This document shows positions 26,601-33,936 of a stretch of DNA of 44,348 bases, piece by piece. The notes under the pieces are model-generated. The model was not told where the DNA came from and did no database searches. It saw only the letters and a program-made list of their open reading frames with translations. The stretch comes from Pseudomonadota bacterium (lineage in GTDB: Bacteria; Pseudomonadota; Gammaproteobacteria; Pseudomonadales; Moraxellaceae). Each line of letters starts with the position of its first letter. Position 1 is the first letter of the stretch. A program made the position numbers and the translations under genes. The DNA is taken from the NCBI GenBank assembly GCA_021851865.1, contig JAJZBU010000025.1, positions 1-44,348 of the forward strand. The letters are read 5' to 3'.

Positions 26601-26885
26601 CACGCGGACGAAGCTGAGGCCATAAAAGGACGTCGAACGGATGTTGGCGATGCCCGGCGTCGAATAGAGGCCAATCTCCATGGGCGTGGTGTAGTAGCGT
26701 TCCATCTCTTCGGCCGAGAGTCCCGGCGCTTGCGCGGTGATCTCGAGAATGACTGGCGCCGGATCCGGGTAGGCCTCGACGTTGAGATGATGAACGGCAT
26801 TGAGTCCCGTGGCCAAAAAGACCAGGAGAATGCCGATGATGAGATTGCTGCGCGACAGCGTCAGAATCAACAGGGACTTGAGCAT
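23682..26885 (-). CDS. Heavy-metal RND efflux pump (CzcA/HME type)
   Basis: 1067 residues with the RND plan: helix 1, large periplasmic loop, helices 2-6, helix 7, second loop, helices 8-12. The helix-4 motif DFGIIVDSAVILVEN matches the proton-relay pattern of the divalent-cation HME group (CzcA, CnrA) and not the copper/silver CusA group. The exact metal (Zn, Co, Ni, Cd) cannot be read. It starts three bases after the adaptor stop and overlaps the outer-membrane gene. Complete, no lesion seen. Confidence 0.92.
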   Translation of the reverse strand: MLKSLLILTLSRSNLIIGILLVFLATGLNAVHHLNVEAYPDPAPVILEITAQAPGLSAEEMERYYTTPMEIGLYSTPGIANIRSTSFYGLSFVRVTFRYGIDYYFAYTQAALALQQNVSLPNNQVAQIQQSSLTGEIYRYQVVGPPHFGLSNLRTVQDWVVARRLSTIPGIAQINSWGGTTKTFDVSVDLRRLQAWHLSIAQVLTALGNANINVGGREITLGQQSVNIRGIGLINDGGDDDLTQGTRLDDIENVVITQNHGIPVLVKDVARVSIGYLPRLGIAGRDRQDDIVAAIVVMSRTQHTNAMIAKIKKMVHTMNHDGSLPAGVHIVPYYDRSQLVAVTTHTVLHNLLFGCLLVFIIQWLFLGDLRSALIVGFNIPIALLCSTLMLYWRGEDANLLSIGAVDFGIIVDSAVILVENVFRNLQKPIAAQEDLRHADQAEDGLVGRPKKPWSLRRSIIMISGHQVGRAVFFSTLITVAAFMPLFTMQGVEGQIFGPMARTYAYALIGALISTFTFTPVLSAWMMPAQITEVETFLVRYLRHIYDFVLDHALRHRVWIVTLATLFLLVCTWLVPRLGSEFLPSLEEGNFWIRAAMPPTLSLADGTRATRTMRDILLRHPEVITVVSQHGRPDNGSDASPLSNVELFVPLKPQAEWPHGETKAKLTETLQNEFKQALPGINFNFSQYIQDNIEEALSGVKGANSVKIIGPNLSELERLASEVQSAMQGVAGITDLGIFHLLGQTNLDIRIDRARAARYGLNSGDVNNVIQAALGGANATTVLEGDRQFGLLVRIRSDERDSLQKIRNLPVAWTDANGTTRYTPLSSIADIRLDEGAAYIYHEGTQRYIPVKFSVRGRDLGSSVSEAQQRIAQRVHLPAGYRIVWAGEFEDLQKARQRLEIMVPISFGLILALLYAMFNSVRDSLLALAGIPLAAAGGVLALYVTHLPFSISAAIGFISLSGVSVMNGILVLSYYNQLHGDGMEARAALRQAASQRMRPMLMTALSACIGLAPAAASHGIGSQVQRPLATVVVGGLALGAMLMLIVLPPLLSLLQPSARHGQDTGESA

Positions 26886-26888
26886 GCC

Positions 26889-28055
26889 TCAATCATCTCC
26901 GCTGGCGTGGAGGATGTTGCTGAGGTTGATCGCTCCCAGGGTCACCACCTGGCTGCCGACAGGCAAGCCATCGATGACTTCCGTCCAGCCGTCGGCCGCC
27001 AGACCGACGTGCACCGTATGCACGACAAAATGACGGCGATCGCTGCTCGTCCAGACACTGGTCGTGCCGTCGGGTTCGCGTACCACGGCGTCATCGGGCA
27101 CCGCCACGACCTGGCGTGGCGCGCCATTTTGCACGCGCATGCTGACGAACATACCCGGGTGCAGGTCGGGCGTCGGGTGATCGATCACGGCTCGCGCCAG
27201 CAGGGTATGGGTGATCGGGTCTTCGGCGAAGGCGCGATAGACGATGCGGCCTTGCAGGTCATGTTCGGAATGGGCCAGGGTGCTGGCCTTGAAGCGCCCC
27301 CCGACCTGGACACCGTCGCTGCCCTCGGGTAGGGCGGCATCGAGCCAGAGTCGTCCGCTGCTGCTCAGGGTATAGGGGGCGGGCGTATTGCCGGCCTGGA
27401 CGAAGAGGCCGACCGCGGCCTGGCGGTCACTGATCAGGCCGGACAGGGGGCTGTAGACGGTCAACGCGGCCGTGATCTCGCCTTTTTCTTGCAGTCGCCG
27501 CAGGGCCGCAGGCGGCAAGCCCATGCTCAGCAGGGTCTGCTGGGCGGTACGCTCCGCCGCCTGCGCCGTGGCGAAGTCGGCGGTCGCCTGTTCGAGATCC
27601 TTGACGGCGATTTCCTCGGCCGCCTGCAGGGGATGAGCGCGCCGTAGGGCGGCCTGGGTCAGGCGGCGGGTGGCGCGCGCGCCGAGATAGGTGTTCTCGG
27701 CCTGGATGAGATCGGGGCTGCTCAAACTGAACAGGGGCGCGCCACGCTGCACATGCTCGCCGGGGTGGGCGTAGCAGGCGATGATGCGGCCATTGTAGGG
27801 ACTGAAGACGGGCAGGCTGTGATCGCCGTCGGCGTCGATCTGTGCTGGCACTTCGAGCCAGTCCTGCAGGGTGCGGTGTGTCGCCGTGGCAAAACTCAGC
27901 GTTGCCGCCTGCGGCGCGTTCAAGGTGACGCTCGTCGGCGTCGGCGTCGGTAGTGCGGCGGCTGTGCTCGCGTCCGATGCTGTTCCAAAGTGGCAGGCGC
28001 TGACGCTGCCGAGGGCGGCAAGAAGGAGGATGTGGCGAAGACGGCGAGAGACCAT
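26889..28055 (-). CDS. Periplasmic adaptor lipoprotein of the HME-RND pump (CzcB-like)
   Basis: 388 residues. Lipoprotein signal (VSAC, cysteine 21), barrel-sandwich lipoyl halves (SPYNGRIIACYAHPGEHVQRG and YSPLSGLISDRQAAVGLFVQ) around a helical hairpin (about 125-190), then beta-barrel and membrane-proximal domains. It links the pump to the outer-membrane duct. First gene of the operon. A possible response-regulator site lies upstream at 28089-28120. Confidence 0.92.
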   Translation of the reverse strand: MVSRRLRHILLLAALGSVSACHFGTASDASTAAALPTPTPTSVTLNAPQAATLSFATATHRTLQDWLEVPAQIDADGDHSLPVFSPYNGRIIACYAHPGEHVQRGAPLFSLSSPDLIQAENTYLGARATRRLTQAALRRAHPLQAAEEIAVKDLEQATADFATAQAAERTAQQTLLSMGLPPAALRRLQEKGEITAALTVYSPLSGLISDRQAAVGLFVQAGNTPAPYTLSSSGRLWLDAALPEGSDGVQVGGRFKASTLAHSEHDLQGRIVYRAFAEDPITHTLLARAVIDHPTPDLHPGMFVSMRVQNGAPRQVVAVPDDAVVREPDGTTSVWTSSDRRHFVVHTVHVGLAADGWTEVIDGLPVGSQVVTLGAINLSNILHASGDD

Positions 28056-28088
28056 GGTACCTGCTGTGCGGAAGGATCAGAAAGCCGC

Positions 28089-28120
28089 ATTCTAGCGAAA
28101 CAGGCTTACGGTTCGCTTAC
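28089..28120 (-). promoter_or_regulatory. Candidate promoter with direct repeats for the HME-RND operon
   Basis: On the minus strand GTAAGC occurs twice (28120-28115 and 28109-28104), 11 bases apart, followed by TAGAAT (28094-28089) as a -10. The -35 position falls on the upstream repeat and has no consensus. Direct repeats one helical turn apart overlapping a poor -35 are typical of OmpR/PhoB-family activators. No such regulator is in the window. Confidence 0.4.
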
Positions 28121-28203
28121 ACGCTGACCGAGGATGCGCGCTCAGGTGGTCGAAATGAGCGCAGATGCGTATGCTATGCGGGCGCACGCTAGGAAGCTTA
28201 GAT

Positions 28204-28812
28204 ATGATCGGATCCATGTGGCGAGGCTTGGGGTGGCGAGGCTTAGGGGTGTCGGTGCTGGTCTGCTTGAGCATGGCGGCCTCGGGCGATCGCGTCATCG
28301 TCATCATGCGGCACGCCGAAAAACCCGCTCTCGGTCTCGGACAGCTCGATTGCCAGGGGCTCAACCGGTCTTTGGCGCTGGTGCCTTTGTTGTGGTCGCG
28401 CTATGGCGCGCCGCAGGTGGTCTACGCGCCCAATCCCGCCGTCGTCAAACGCGATCACGGTCATGTCTACGCCTATGTCAGGCCGCTGGCGACGATCGAG
28501 CCCTTGGCCATCGCCGCCGGGCTGCCGGTGCACATCGACGAAGGCATGACCCAGATCGAACCACTCGCCGCGCGCCTGCTCACTTCGCCCGCCAGCGTGC
28601 AGGTAGTAGCCTGGGAACATCATTGGGGGGAGGCTCTGGCGCGCCTCCTCCTCGTCCGCCTGCAAGCGGATCCGCAACAGGTGCCGGTGTGGCAGGACCA
28701 GGACTATGACAGTCTCTATGTTCTGCGTATCGGGCCGGGCCACCATGTCGTTTTCAGCCACGAGCAAGAAGGCTTGCAGAATCTGCCGACGAATTGCCCG
28801 GGACTGCATTGA
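28204..28812 (+). CDS. Exported histidine phosphatase-family protein
   Basis: 202 residues with an N-terminal hydrophobic signal or anchor (about 6-27). The catalytic motif is IMRHAEKP (RHxxK variant of RHG), and a second histidine appears in VVAWEHHW. The core is small, so it belongs to the short branch 1-like group, but its substrate is unknown. AGGAAGC lies a few bases before ATG 28204. It is divergent from the efflux operon and 26 bp upstream of the DUF4337 gene. Confidence 0.8.
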   Translation: MIGSMWRGLGWRGLGVSVLVCLSMAASGDRVIVIMRHAEKPALGLGQLDCQGLNRSLALVPLLWSRYGAPQVVYAPNPAVVKRDHGHVYAYVRPLATIEPLAIAAGLPVHIDEGMTQIEPLAARLLTSPASVQVVAWEHHWGEALARLLLVRLQADPQQVPVWQDQDYDSLYVLRIGPGHHVVFSHEQEGLQNLPTNCPGLH

Positions 28813-28838
28813 GATCGTGAAGAGCAGGAGTTGCAGCG

Positions 28839-29378
28839 GTGAGCGTAGAAAAAAGTGACAAACCGGCGTGGAAGAATGACATGGCCCTGGCCACCGTTCT
28901 TCTCGCCGTATGTGCGACCTTCTCGACCTTCAAAGGCGGTGGCTATTCCACCCTTGCCCTGATCAGCCAGTCGCAGGCCTCGGATCAGTGGTCTTTTTAC
29001 CAGGCGAAAAGCCTCAAGCAGCACCTGCAGGAACTGCAGCTGGAGCAGTTGCAGCTGCAGTCGATGACGATGCTGGCACACAGCTCCGCCGCGCAGGTTT
29101 ACGCGCAACACATCGCGCTGCTGCAGGCGAAGCTGAAGAAATACAAGAAGGAAAAAGCCGCGGTCAAGGAACAGGCCCACCTGTTCGAAGTGCAGCGCGA
29201 TGAAGCCAAGCGTCACGGCAAGCCCTTTGGTCGTGCCGTGATCTTTTTACAGGTGGCCATCCTGCTCAACTCCATCGCCGGTCTGCTCGACATCCGTAAA
29301 GTCTGGTGGACGGCACTGCCGGTGGGCTTGGTGGGAGTGTTCTTCTTCCTCGACGGCTTCTTTTTGTTTCTCGGTTGA
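28839..29378 (+). CDS. DUF4337-family membrane protein
   Basis: 179 residues. It has an N-terminal hydrophobic segment (about 14-33), a long coiled coil rich in Q, L and K (about 60-125) and two C-terminal membrane helices (about 130-150 and 155-178). The start pattern WKNDMALATVLLAVCATFSTFKGG and SDQWSFYQAKSLKQ is that of DUF4337 proteins. Function unknown. Start GTG 28839, GGAG about eight bases upstream. Nine bases separate it from the convergent slipin gene. Confidence 0.82.
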   Translation: MSVEKSDKPAWKNDMALATVLLAVCATFSTFKGGGYSTLALISQSQASDQWSFYQAKSLKQHLQELQLEQLQLQSMTMLAHSSAAQVYAQHIALLQAKLKKYKKEKAAVKEQAHLFEVQRDEAKRHGKPFGRAVIFLQVAILLNSIAGLLDIRKVWWTALPVGLVGVFFFLDGFFLFLG

Positions 29379-29387
29379 GGGTTGGCC

Positions 29388-30155
29388 TCAGCTCTCGCGC
29401 TGACCGCCGCCCCAACGCGCCACCGCCGCCGCCGCCGAGACGAACTCGCTCGGCATCATGATGATGGTGGTGGTGTTCTGTTCGGCGCCGACTTCGGTGA
29501 TCATCTGCATGCGCCGTAGTTCCAGTCCGGCCGGGTTTTCCATGATCAGACCCGCAGCTTCCTTGAGCTTCATCGACGCCTCAAGCTCGGCCTCGGCCTT
29601 GATCAGGCGAGCGCGTTTTTCACGCAGGGCTTCGGCTTCCTGGGCCATGGCGCGCTGCATCGACTCGGGAATCTCGACATTGCGCATCTCGACGCGCGTC
29701 ACCTTGACCCCCCAGGGCTCTGTCGCCGTATCGATGGCCTGACGCATGCTGAGGCCGAGTTGCTCCTGCTCTTTGAGCACATCGTCGAGGGTGTGGCGGC
29801 CGATGATGTTGCGCAAGGTGGTGAGTGCCACCTGGATGACGGAAGCGTCGACGTCGCGCACCTCGATCACTGACTTGATGGGATCGGTGACGGCGTACCA
29901 GATGACGACGGTGACCTTGACCGGAACATTGTCTTTGGTGATGGTCTCCTGCTGATCGACGGACGCGGTGATGACGCGCAAATCGACCTGGATTTGCCAC
30001 TCCAGGCTGGGAATGATCCAGTACAGACCGGGGCCGGCGAGGCGTTGCAGGCGGCCGAGGCGGAAGATGACGGCGCGCTGGTATTGATTGCTGACGCGTA
30101 GCCCGGCGAACAACAGCAGGACGGCGAGGCTGATGAGAACAAAGCTGAAACTCAT
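29388..30155 (-). CDS. Slipin/stomatin-like SPFH membrane protein
   Basis: 255 residues: an N-terminal membrane hairpin (about 3-22), an SPFH/band 7 domain (VSNQYQRAVIFRLGRLQR to about residue 180) and a helical oligomerisation part. Diagnostic stretches are GPGLYWIIP, VTVVIWYAVTDP and LRNIIGRHTLDDVL. Slipins organise membrane microdomains and usually pair with an NfeD protease; no NfeD is present, but HtpX is two genes upstream. ATG 30155 has GGAG six bases upstream. Confidence 0.92.
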   Translation of the reverse strand: MSFSFVLISLAVLLLFAGLRVSNQYQRAVIFRLGRLQRLAGPGLYWIIPSLEWQIQVDLRVITASVDQQETITKDNVPVKVTVVIWYAVTDPIKSVIEVRDVDASVIQVALTTLRNIIGRHTLDDVLKEQEQLGLSMRQAIDTATEPWGVKVTRVEMRNVEIPESMQRAMAQEAEALREKRARLIKAEAELEASMKLKEAAGLIMENPAGLELRRMQMITEVGAEQNTTTIIMMPSEFVSAAAAVARWGGGQRES

Positions 30156-30169
30156 GGTGGACTCCAGGC

Positions 30170-30634
30170 TCAAGAGGAACGTTGTTGATCGATGTGTTGG
30201 ATCAGATCATCGATGATGGGGTTGCGGCGGAAGGGGTCGAGTGACCAGGGGCGTTGCACGAGAAAGCTGATCTCGCGGCCGCAGACGGTGTCGTGGCGCA
30301 GGCTGAGCGTGGCGCGTGGCGGATTGCTCAGGCCGTTGTAGCTGAGGTTGCTGATGTCGCGCAAGGGTAGGCGCAGCTCATGATGGGCAAAGACAATCTT
30401 CAGACTGTCACCGTCATCCCAGACATCCCGGGCGAGGCCGGAAAAGAAGCGGTGCATGAACCAGGCGATCAGCAGCATGGCGAAGAAGGGCAGAAGCAGG
30501 GCAATGGGTGGCACCGGGTGGCGGCCTTGTCCGGGCAGATGCACGGCGACGAAGCCGAACACAGCCAGGGCGAGGCATAGCGGTAGCAGGTTGAGCCAGG
30601 GGTGAGGTCGTTGTGAAATCCGTTTCGCGGTCAT
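30170..30634 (-). CDS. Two-helix membrane protein with PH-like domain
   Basis: 154 residues. Two membrane helices (about 14-33 and 43-62) are followed by a beta-rich domain (DDGDSLKIVFAHHELRLPLR, then NPPRATLSLR) resembling bacterial pleckstrin-homology-like domains. No enzyme motif. It lies between htpX and the slipin gene, 14 bases before the slipin start, so it is probably co-expressed. Not otherwise recognised. Confidence 0.75.
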   Translation of the reverse strand: MTAKRISQRPHPWLNLLPLCLALAVFGFVAVHLPGQGRHPVPPIALLLPFFAMLLIAWFMHRFFSGLARDVWDDGDSLKIVFAHHELRLPLRDISNLSYNGLSNPPRATLSLRHDTVCGREISFLVQRPWSLDPFRRNPIIDDLIQHIDQQRSS

Positions 30635-30710
30635 GCTCAGGCGCTCGTCTTGCGTCCACGCTTGATCATGACGTGCGGCACCGCCCTTGGCAAGTTGTGG
30701 CGGCCGTCGT

Positions 30711-31610
30711 TCAGCGCATCGCCGCCGATGTTTGCAGCGCCTGTATCCGCTCTTCCAGGGGAGGGTGAGAGGCGAACAGGGCGGCCAGATTCAGTCCGGT
30801 GCGGGCCCCCGCGGTGATGCACAGGGCGTGCAGATCCTGCGGTATGGGGTCGGGCAGCGACTGTTCCTGTTGCAGGCGTTGCAAGGCGGCGATCATCGAC
30901 ACGGCGCCGGCCAGTTGTGCGCCTGCGGCGTCGGCGCGGAATTCGCGGTAGCGGGAAAAAGCCATGAGGATGATGTTGGCGAAAAGACCGAGGACGAGGT
31001 CGCCGATGAAGGACGTCACATAGTAGGCCAGGCCGGGGGTGTCGCTTTCATTGTTGAGCAGGTTGCGATCGACGAAATTGCCGATGATGCGCGCGAAGAA
31101 CATGACGAAAGCGTTGAGCACCCCTTGGATCAACGCCATGGTCACCATATCGCCGTTGGCGACGTGACCGATCTCATGGCCGAGGACGGCGCGGATCTCA
31201 TCCCGGCTCATCCGCTGCAGCAGACCGGTGGACACGGCGACCATGGCGTCATTACGGTTCCAGCCGGTGGCGAAGGCGTTCGACTGTGGGCTGTCGAAGA
31301 TGGCGACCTCGGGCATGTTGATGCCGACGCGCTCGGCGAGTTCGGCCACCGTATTGAGCAGCCAGCGTTCACCCTCGTTGTGCGCCTGTTCGATGATCTC
31401 GGCGCCGGTGCTGGTGCGGGCGATCCACTTCGACATCAGCAGGGAGATCAAAGAACCGAGTGAGCCCCAGATCAGGCAGACGACAAAAAGCGACGAGAGC
31501 TGCATCTGCCCATGCTGAAACACATGGCCGACACCGAGCAGGTTGATGATCAGTCCAGCCATCAGCATGACGGCCAGATTGGTGGCCAGGAACAGGACGA
31601 TACGAAGCAT
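30711..31610 (-). CDS. htpX: Membrane metalloprotease HtpX
   Basis: 299 residues, M48 family. It degrades damaged membrane proteins. Helices at about 4-24 and 38-60 precede the zinc site HEIGH; further helices follow, and the third zinc ligand is in the YREFRADAAGA stretch. SPQSNAFATGWN is typical. ATG 31610 follows GAGGAGA. It is the first gene of an htpX - PH-like - slipin run, suggesting joint membrane stress control. Confidence 0.96.
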   Translation of the reverse strand: MLRIVLFLATNLAVMLMAGLIINLLGVGHVFQHGQMQLSSLFVVCLIWGSLGSLISLLMSKWIARTSTGAEIIEQAHNEGERWLLNTVAELAERVGINMPEVAIFDSPQSNAFATGWNRNDAMVAVSTGLLQRMSRDEIRAVLGHEIGHVANGDMVTMALIQGVLNAFVMFFARIIGNFVDRNLLNNESDTPGLAYYVTSFIGDLVLGLFANIILMAFSRYREFRADAAGAQLAGAVSMIAALQRLQQEQSLPDPIPQDLHALCITAGARTGLNLAALFASHPPLEERIQALQTSAAMR

Positions 31611-31647
31611 CACGGTCTCCTCGTGCGCACGTGGCCGCATGCTTCCA

Positions 31648-31676
31648 GTCTTAGGATCGCGCGCGACATTTTCAAG
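31648..31676 (-). promoter_or_regulatory. Weak candidate heat-shock promoter of htpX
   Basis: On the minus strand CTTGAA (31676-31671) equals the sigma-32 -35 box, and CCTAAGAC lies 15 bases on (31655-31648). The -10 part matches the consensus poorly, so this is tentative; htpX of E. coli is heat-induced. Confidence 0.3.
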
Positions 31677-31712
31677 CCCGAAACGTTGGTTTTTTGTAGT
31701 CTTGGCCGTCGC

Positions 31713-32933
31713 TTAGGCGATGCGACGGCGGTAGCCTTCGAGGAAGCGGGCGAGTCTTTGCAGAGCCTCGCTCAGCTGGTCGCGGTGAGGCAGGAAGACG
31801 ACACGGAAGTGGTCGTGTGCCGGCCAGTTGAAGCCCGTGCCCTGGACGAGCAGCACTTTCTCGGTCTGTAGCAGTTCGAGGATGAATTCCTGGTCGTCAC
31901 TGATCGGGTAGATCTTGGGGTCGAGGCGCGGAAACAGATAGAGCGCACCTTCCGGCTTGACACAGCTGACGCCGGGTATGTCATTGAGCATGCTCCAGGC
32001 GAGATTGCGCTGTTCCAGCAGTCGACCGCCGGGTAGGATGAGATCCTGGATGCTCTGATACCCCCCGAGAGCGGTCTGCACGACGTGTTGCGCCGGCACA
32101 TTGGCGCACAAGCGCATCGACGCCAGCATGTCGATGCCTTCGATATAGTCACGCGCGGCGCGCTTTTGTCCGCTGACCACCAACCAGCCGGTACGAAAGC
32201 CGGCGATGCGGTAGCTCTTCGACAGGCCGCCCATGGTGATGAAGAAGACGTCGTCGGCGAGGCTGGCGATGGACGTATGACGGGCTTCGTCGTAGAGGAT
32301 CTTGTCATAGATCTCATCGGCGAAGATGGTCAGGCGGTGGCGACGGGCGATCTCGATGATGCCCTGCAGCAGGGGCTCGGGATAGCAAGCTCCCGTCGGA
32401 TTGTTGGGGTTGATGATGACGATGGCGCGTGTCCGCTCGGTGATGCGGCTCTCCATGTCGGTAAGATCAGGGTACCAGCCGGCCTGCTCGTCGCAGATGT
32501 AGTGCACCGGTGTGCCGCCGGCGAGGCTGGCGGCGGCGGTCCACAGAGGATAGTCGGGGGCCGGAATGAGCACTTCATCGCCGCTGTTGAGCAGGGCCTG
32601 CATGGCCATGACGATGAGTTCCGAGACGCCATTGCCGATGTAGACGTCGTTGACGTCGACGCCGAACAGTCCTTTCTGCTGGTAGTACTGCACGACGGCT
32701 TTGCGCGCTGAGAACAGACCGCGTGAATCGCTATAGCCGACAGCGTTGGGCAGGTTCAAGATGAGATCCTGCAGGATCTCCTGCGGCGCTTCGAAGCCAA
32801 AGGGCGCCGGGTTGCCGATGTTCAGCTTGATGATGCGATGACCCTGCTCTTCCATGGCATTGGCGGCCTTGAGGATGGGGCCGCGGATGTCGTAGCAGAC
32901 GTTGTCGAGCTTGGAAGATTTTTGCAGATCCAT
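31713..32933 (-). CDS. alaA: Glutamate-pyruvate aminotransferase AlaA
   Basis: 406 residues, PLP-dependent class I aminotransferase making alanine from pyruvate. It follows E. coli AlaA closely: KLDNVCYDIRGPIL, LNIGNPAPFGFEAP, INPNNPTGACY, ADEIYDKILYD, the PLP lysine in GGLSKSYRIAGFRTGW, and LCANVPAQHVVQTALGGYQS. Complete. It is divergent from msrB, as in many gammaproteobacteria. Its promoter is at 32964-32991. Confidence 0.97.
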   Translation of the reverse strand: MDLQKSSKLDNVCYDIRGPILKAANAMEEQGHRIIKLNIGNPAPFGFEAPQEILQDLILNLPNAVGYSDSRGLFSARKAVVQYYQQKGLFGVDVNDVYIGNGVSELIVMAMQALLNSGDEVLIPAPDYPLWTAAASLAGGTPVHYICDEQAGWYPDLTDMESRITERTRAIVIINPNNPTGACYPEPLLQGIIEIARRHRLTIFADEIYDKILYDEARHTSIASLADDVFFITMGGLSKSYRIAGFRTGWLVVSGQKRAARDYIEGIDMLASMRLCANVPAQHVVQTALGGYQSIQDLILPGGRLLEQRNLAWSMLNDIPGVSCVKPEGALYLFPRLDPKIYPISDDQEFILELLQTEKVLLVQGTGFNWPAHDHFRVVFLPHRDQLSEALQRLARFLEGYRRRIA

Positions 32934-32963
32934 GGCGGGTCGGTCACGCAGAGGAAAGCATGC

Positions 32964-32991
32964 ATGATACCGAAAAGTGTCGACGTGTTAA
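32964..32991 (-). promoter_or_regulatory. Sigma-70 promoter of alaA
   Basis: Minus strand TTAACA (32991-32986), 16-base spacer, TATCAT (32969-32964); five of six positions match consensus in each box. Start would be near 32957, giving a short leader. Confidence 0.55.
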
Positions 32992-33010
32992 ACCGCTGTC
33001 AACACAGCCC

Positions 33011-33038
33011 TTGTATTTTATGTCGCATGCGATATATT
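33011..33038 (+). promoter_or_regulatory. Sigma-70 promoter of msrB-gpx
   Basis: TTGTAT (33011-33016), 16-base spacer, TATATT (33033-33038). It lies 22 bases before ATG 33061, which has a strong AGGAGG ribosome site. Confidence 0.5.
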
Positions 33039-33060
33039 GTTCGGAAAGAGGAGGTGAATC

Positions 33061-33456
33061 ATGCAGCTCAGCGACGCCATGTGGCGACAAAAACTCGGTG
33101 AAGAGCGCTATGCAGTGTGTCGCTGCGCGGCCACCGAGGCGCCTTTCAGTGGTGCCTATTGGGATCACCATGAGGATGGTGTCTACCACTGTGCCGCCTG
33201 TCAGGTGCCTTTGTTCGACAGCACCGCCAAGTATGATTCAGGCACCGGCTGGCCCTCTTTCGATCGTGCCGCTGGCGCCGTCGCTGAACAGGAGGATCGC
33301 CGTCATGGCATGGTGCGTCTGGAGATCCTCTGCGCTGGCTGTCGTTCGCATCTCGGGCACGTTTTCGAAGACAGTAGTACGGCGACGCACCGTCGATTTT
33401 GTGTCAATTCCCTGTCCCTGCAGTTCGCGGGACGCCACACCAACGAGGAACGATGA
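33061..33456 (+). CDS. msrB: Peptide-methionine (R)-S-oxide reductase
   Basis: 131 residues. It repairs methionine-R-sulfoxide in proteins. Zinc cysteines are in CAAC and CAGC, the family motif is SGTGWPSF, and the catalytic cysteine is in RRFCVNSLSLQF. AGGAGG precedes the ATG. The stop TGA shares one base with the start of the glutathione peroxidase gene (TGATG), so the two repair enzymes are translationally coupled. Confidence 0.97.
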   Translation: MQLSDAMWRQKLGEERYAVCRCAATEAPFSGAYWDHHEDGVYHCAACQVPLFDSTAKYDSGTGWPSFDRAAGAVAEQEDRRHGMVRLEILCAGCRSHLGHVFEDSSTATHRRFCVNSLSLQFAGRHTNEER

Positions 33457-33935
33457 TGACGACTCTCTATGATTTCACCGCCAAGGCCATCGATGGTACG
33501 GAAGTGTCCCTGGCGTCTTACCGCGGTCAGGTGACGTTGGTCGTCAATACCGCCAGCAAATGCGGTTTCACCCCGCAATTCAAGGGGCTCGAGTCGCTCT
33601 ATGCCAGCTACAAGGAACGCGGGTTCAGCGTTTTGGGTTTTCCCTGCAATCAGTTCATGCATCAGGATCCGGGCAGCGACGCTGAAATCAGCAGTTTCTG
33701 CGAGATGAACTTCGGCGTCACCTTTCCCATGTTCGCCAAGATCGACGTCAATGGTGAGGCGGCACACCCGCTGTTCAAATACCTGGCCAGCGAGGCGCCC
33801 GGCCTGCTCGGCAGCAAGGCGATCAAATGGAATTTCACCAAATTCCTCGTCGATCGCCAGGGGCAGGTCCTGCGTCGTTATGCTCCGACCACCGAGCCGT
33901 CACAAATAGCCGGTGATATCGAAGCCCTGCTCTGA
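33456..33935 (+). CDS. Glutathione peroxidase family protein (cysteine type)
   Basis: 159 residues. It reduces peroxides, probably with thioredoxin or glutathione. The catalytic set is visible: Cys in NTASKCGFTPQ, Gln in GFPCNQF and the KWNFTKFLVD motif with Trp and Asn. The active residue is Cys, not selenocysteine. The second cysteine in FPCNQF is common. ATG 33456 has GAGG seven bases upstream; ATG 33453 is next to it. It is coupled to msrB and ends one base before the convergent AraC gene. Confidence 0.94.
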   Translation: MTTLYDFTAKAIDGTEVSLASYRGQVTLVVNTASKCGFTPQFKGLESLYASYKERGFSVLGFPCNQFMHQDPGSDAEISSFCEMNFGVTFPMFAKIDVNGEAAHPLFKYLASEAPGLLGSKAIKWNFTKFLVDRQGQVLRRYAPTTEPSQIAGDIEALL

Positions 33936-33936
33936 G

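Noticed and set aside
30637-30669. Ten-codon frame MIKRGRKTSA between htpX and the PH-like gene
   Set aside because: Too short to support, no clear ribosome site, and no sign of an attenuator or leader function.
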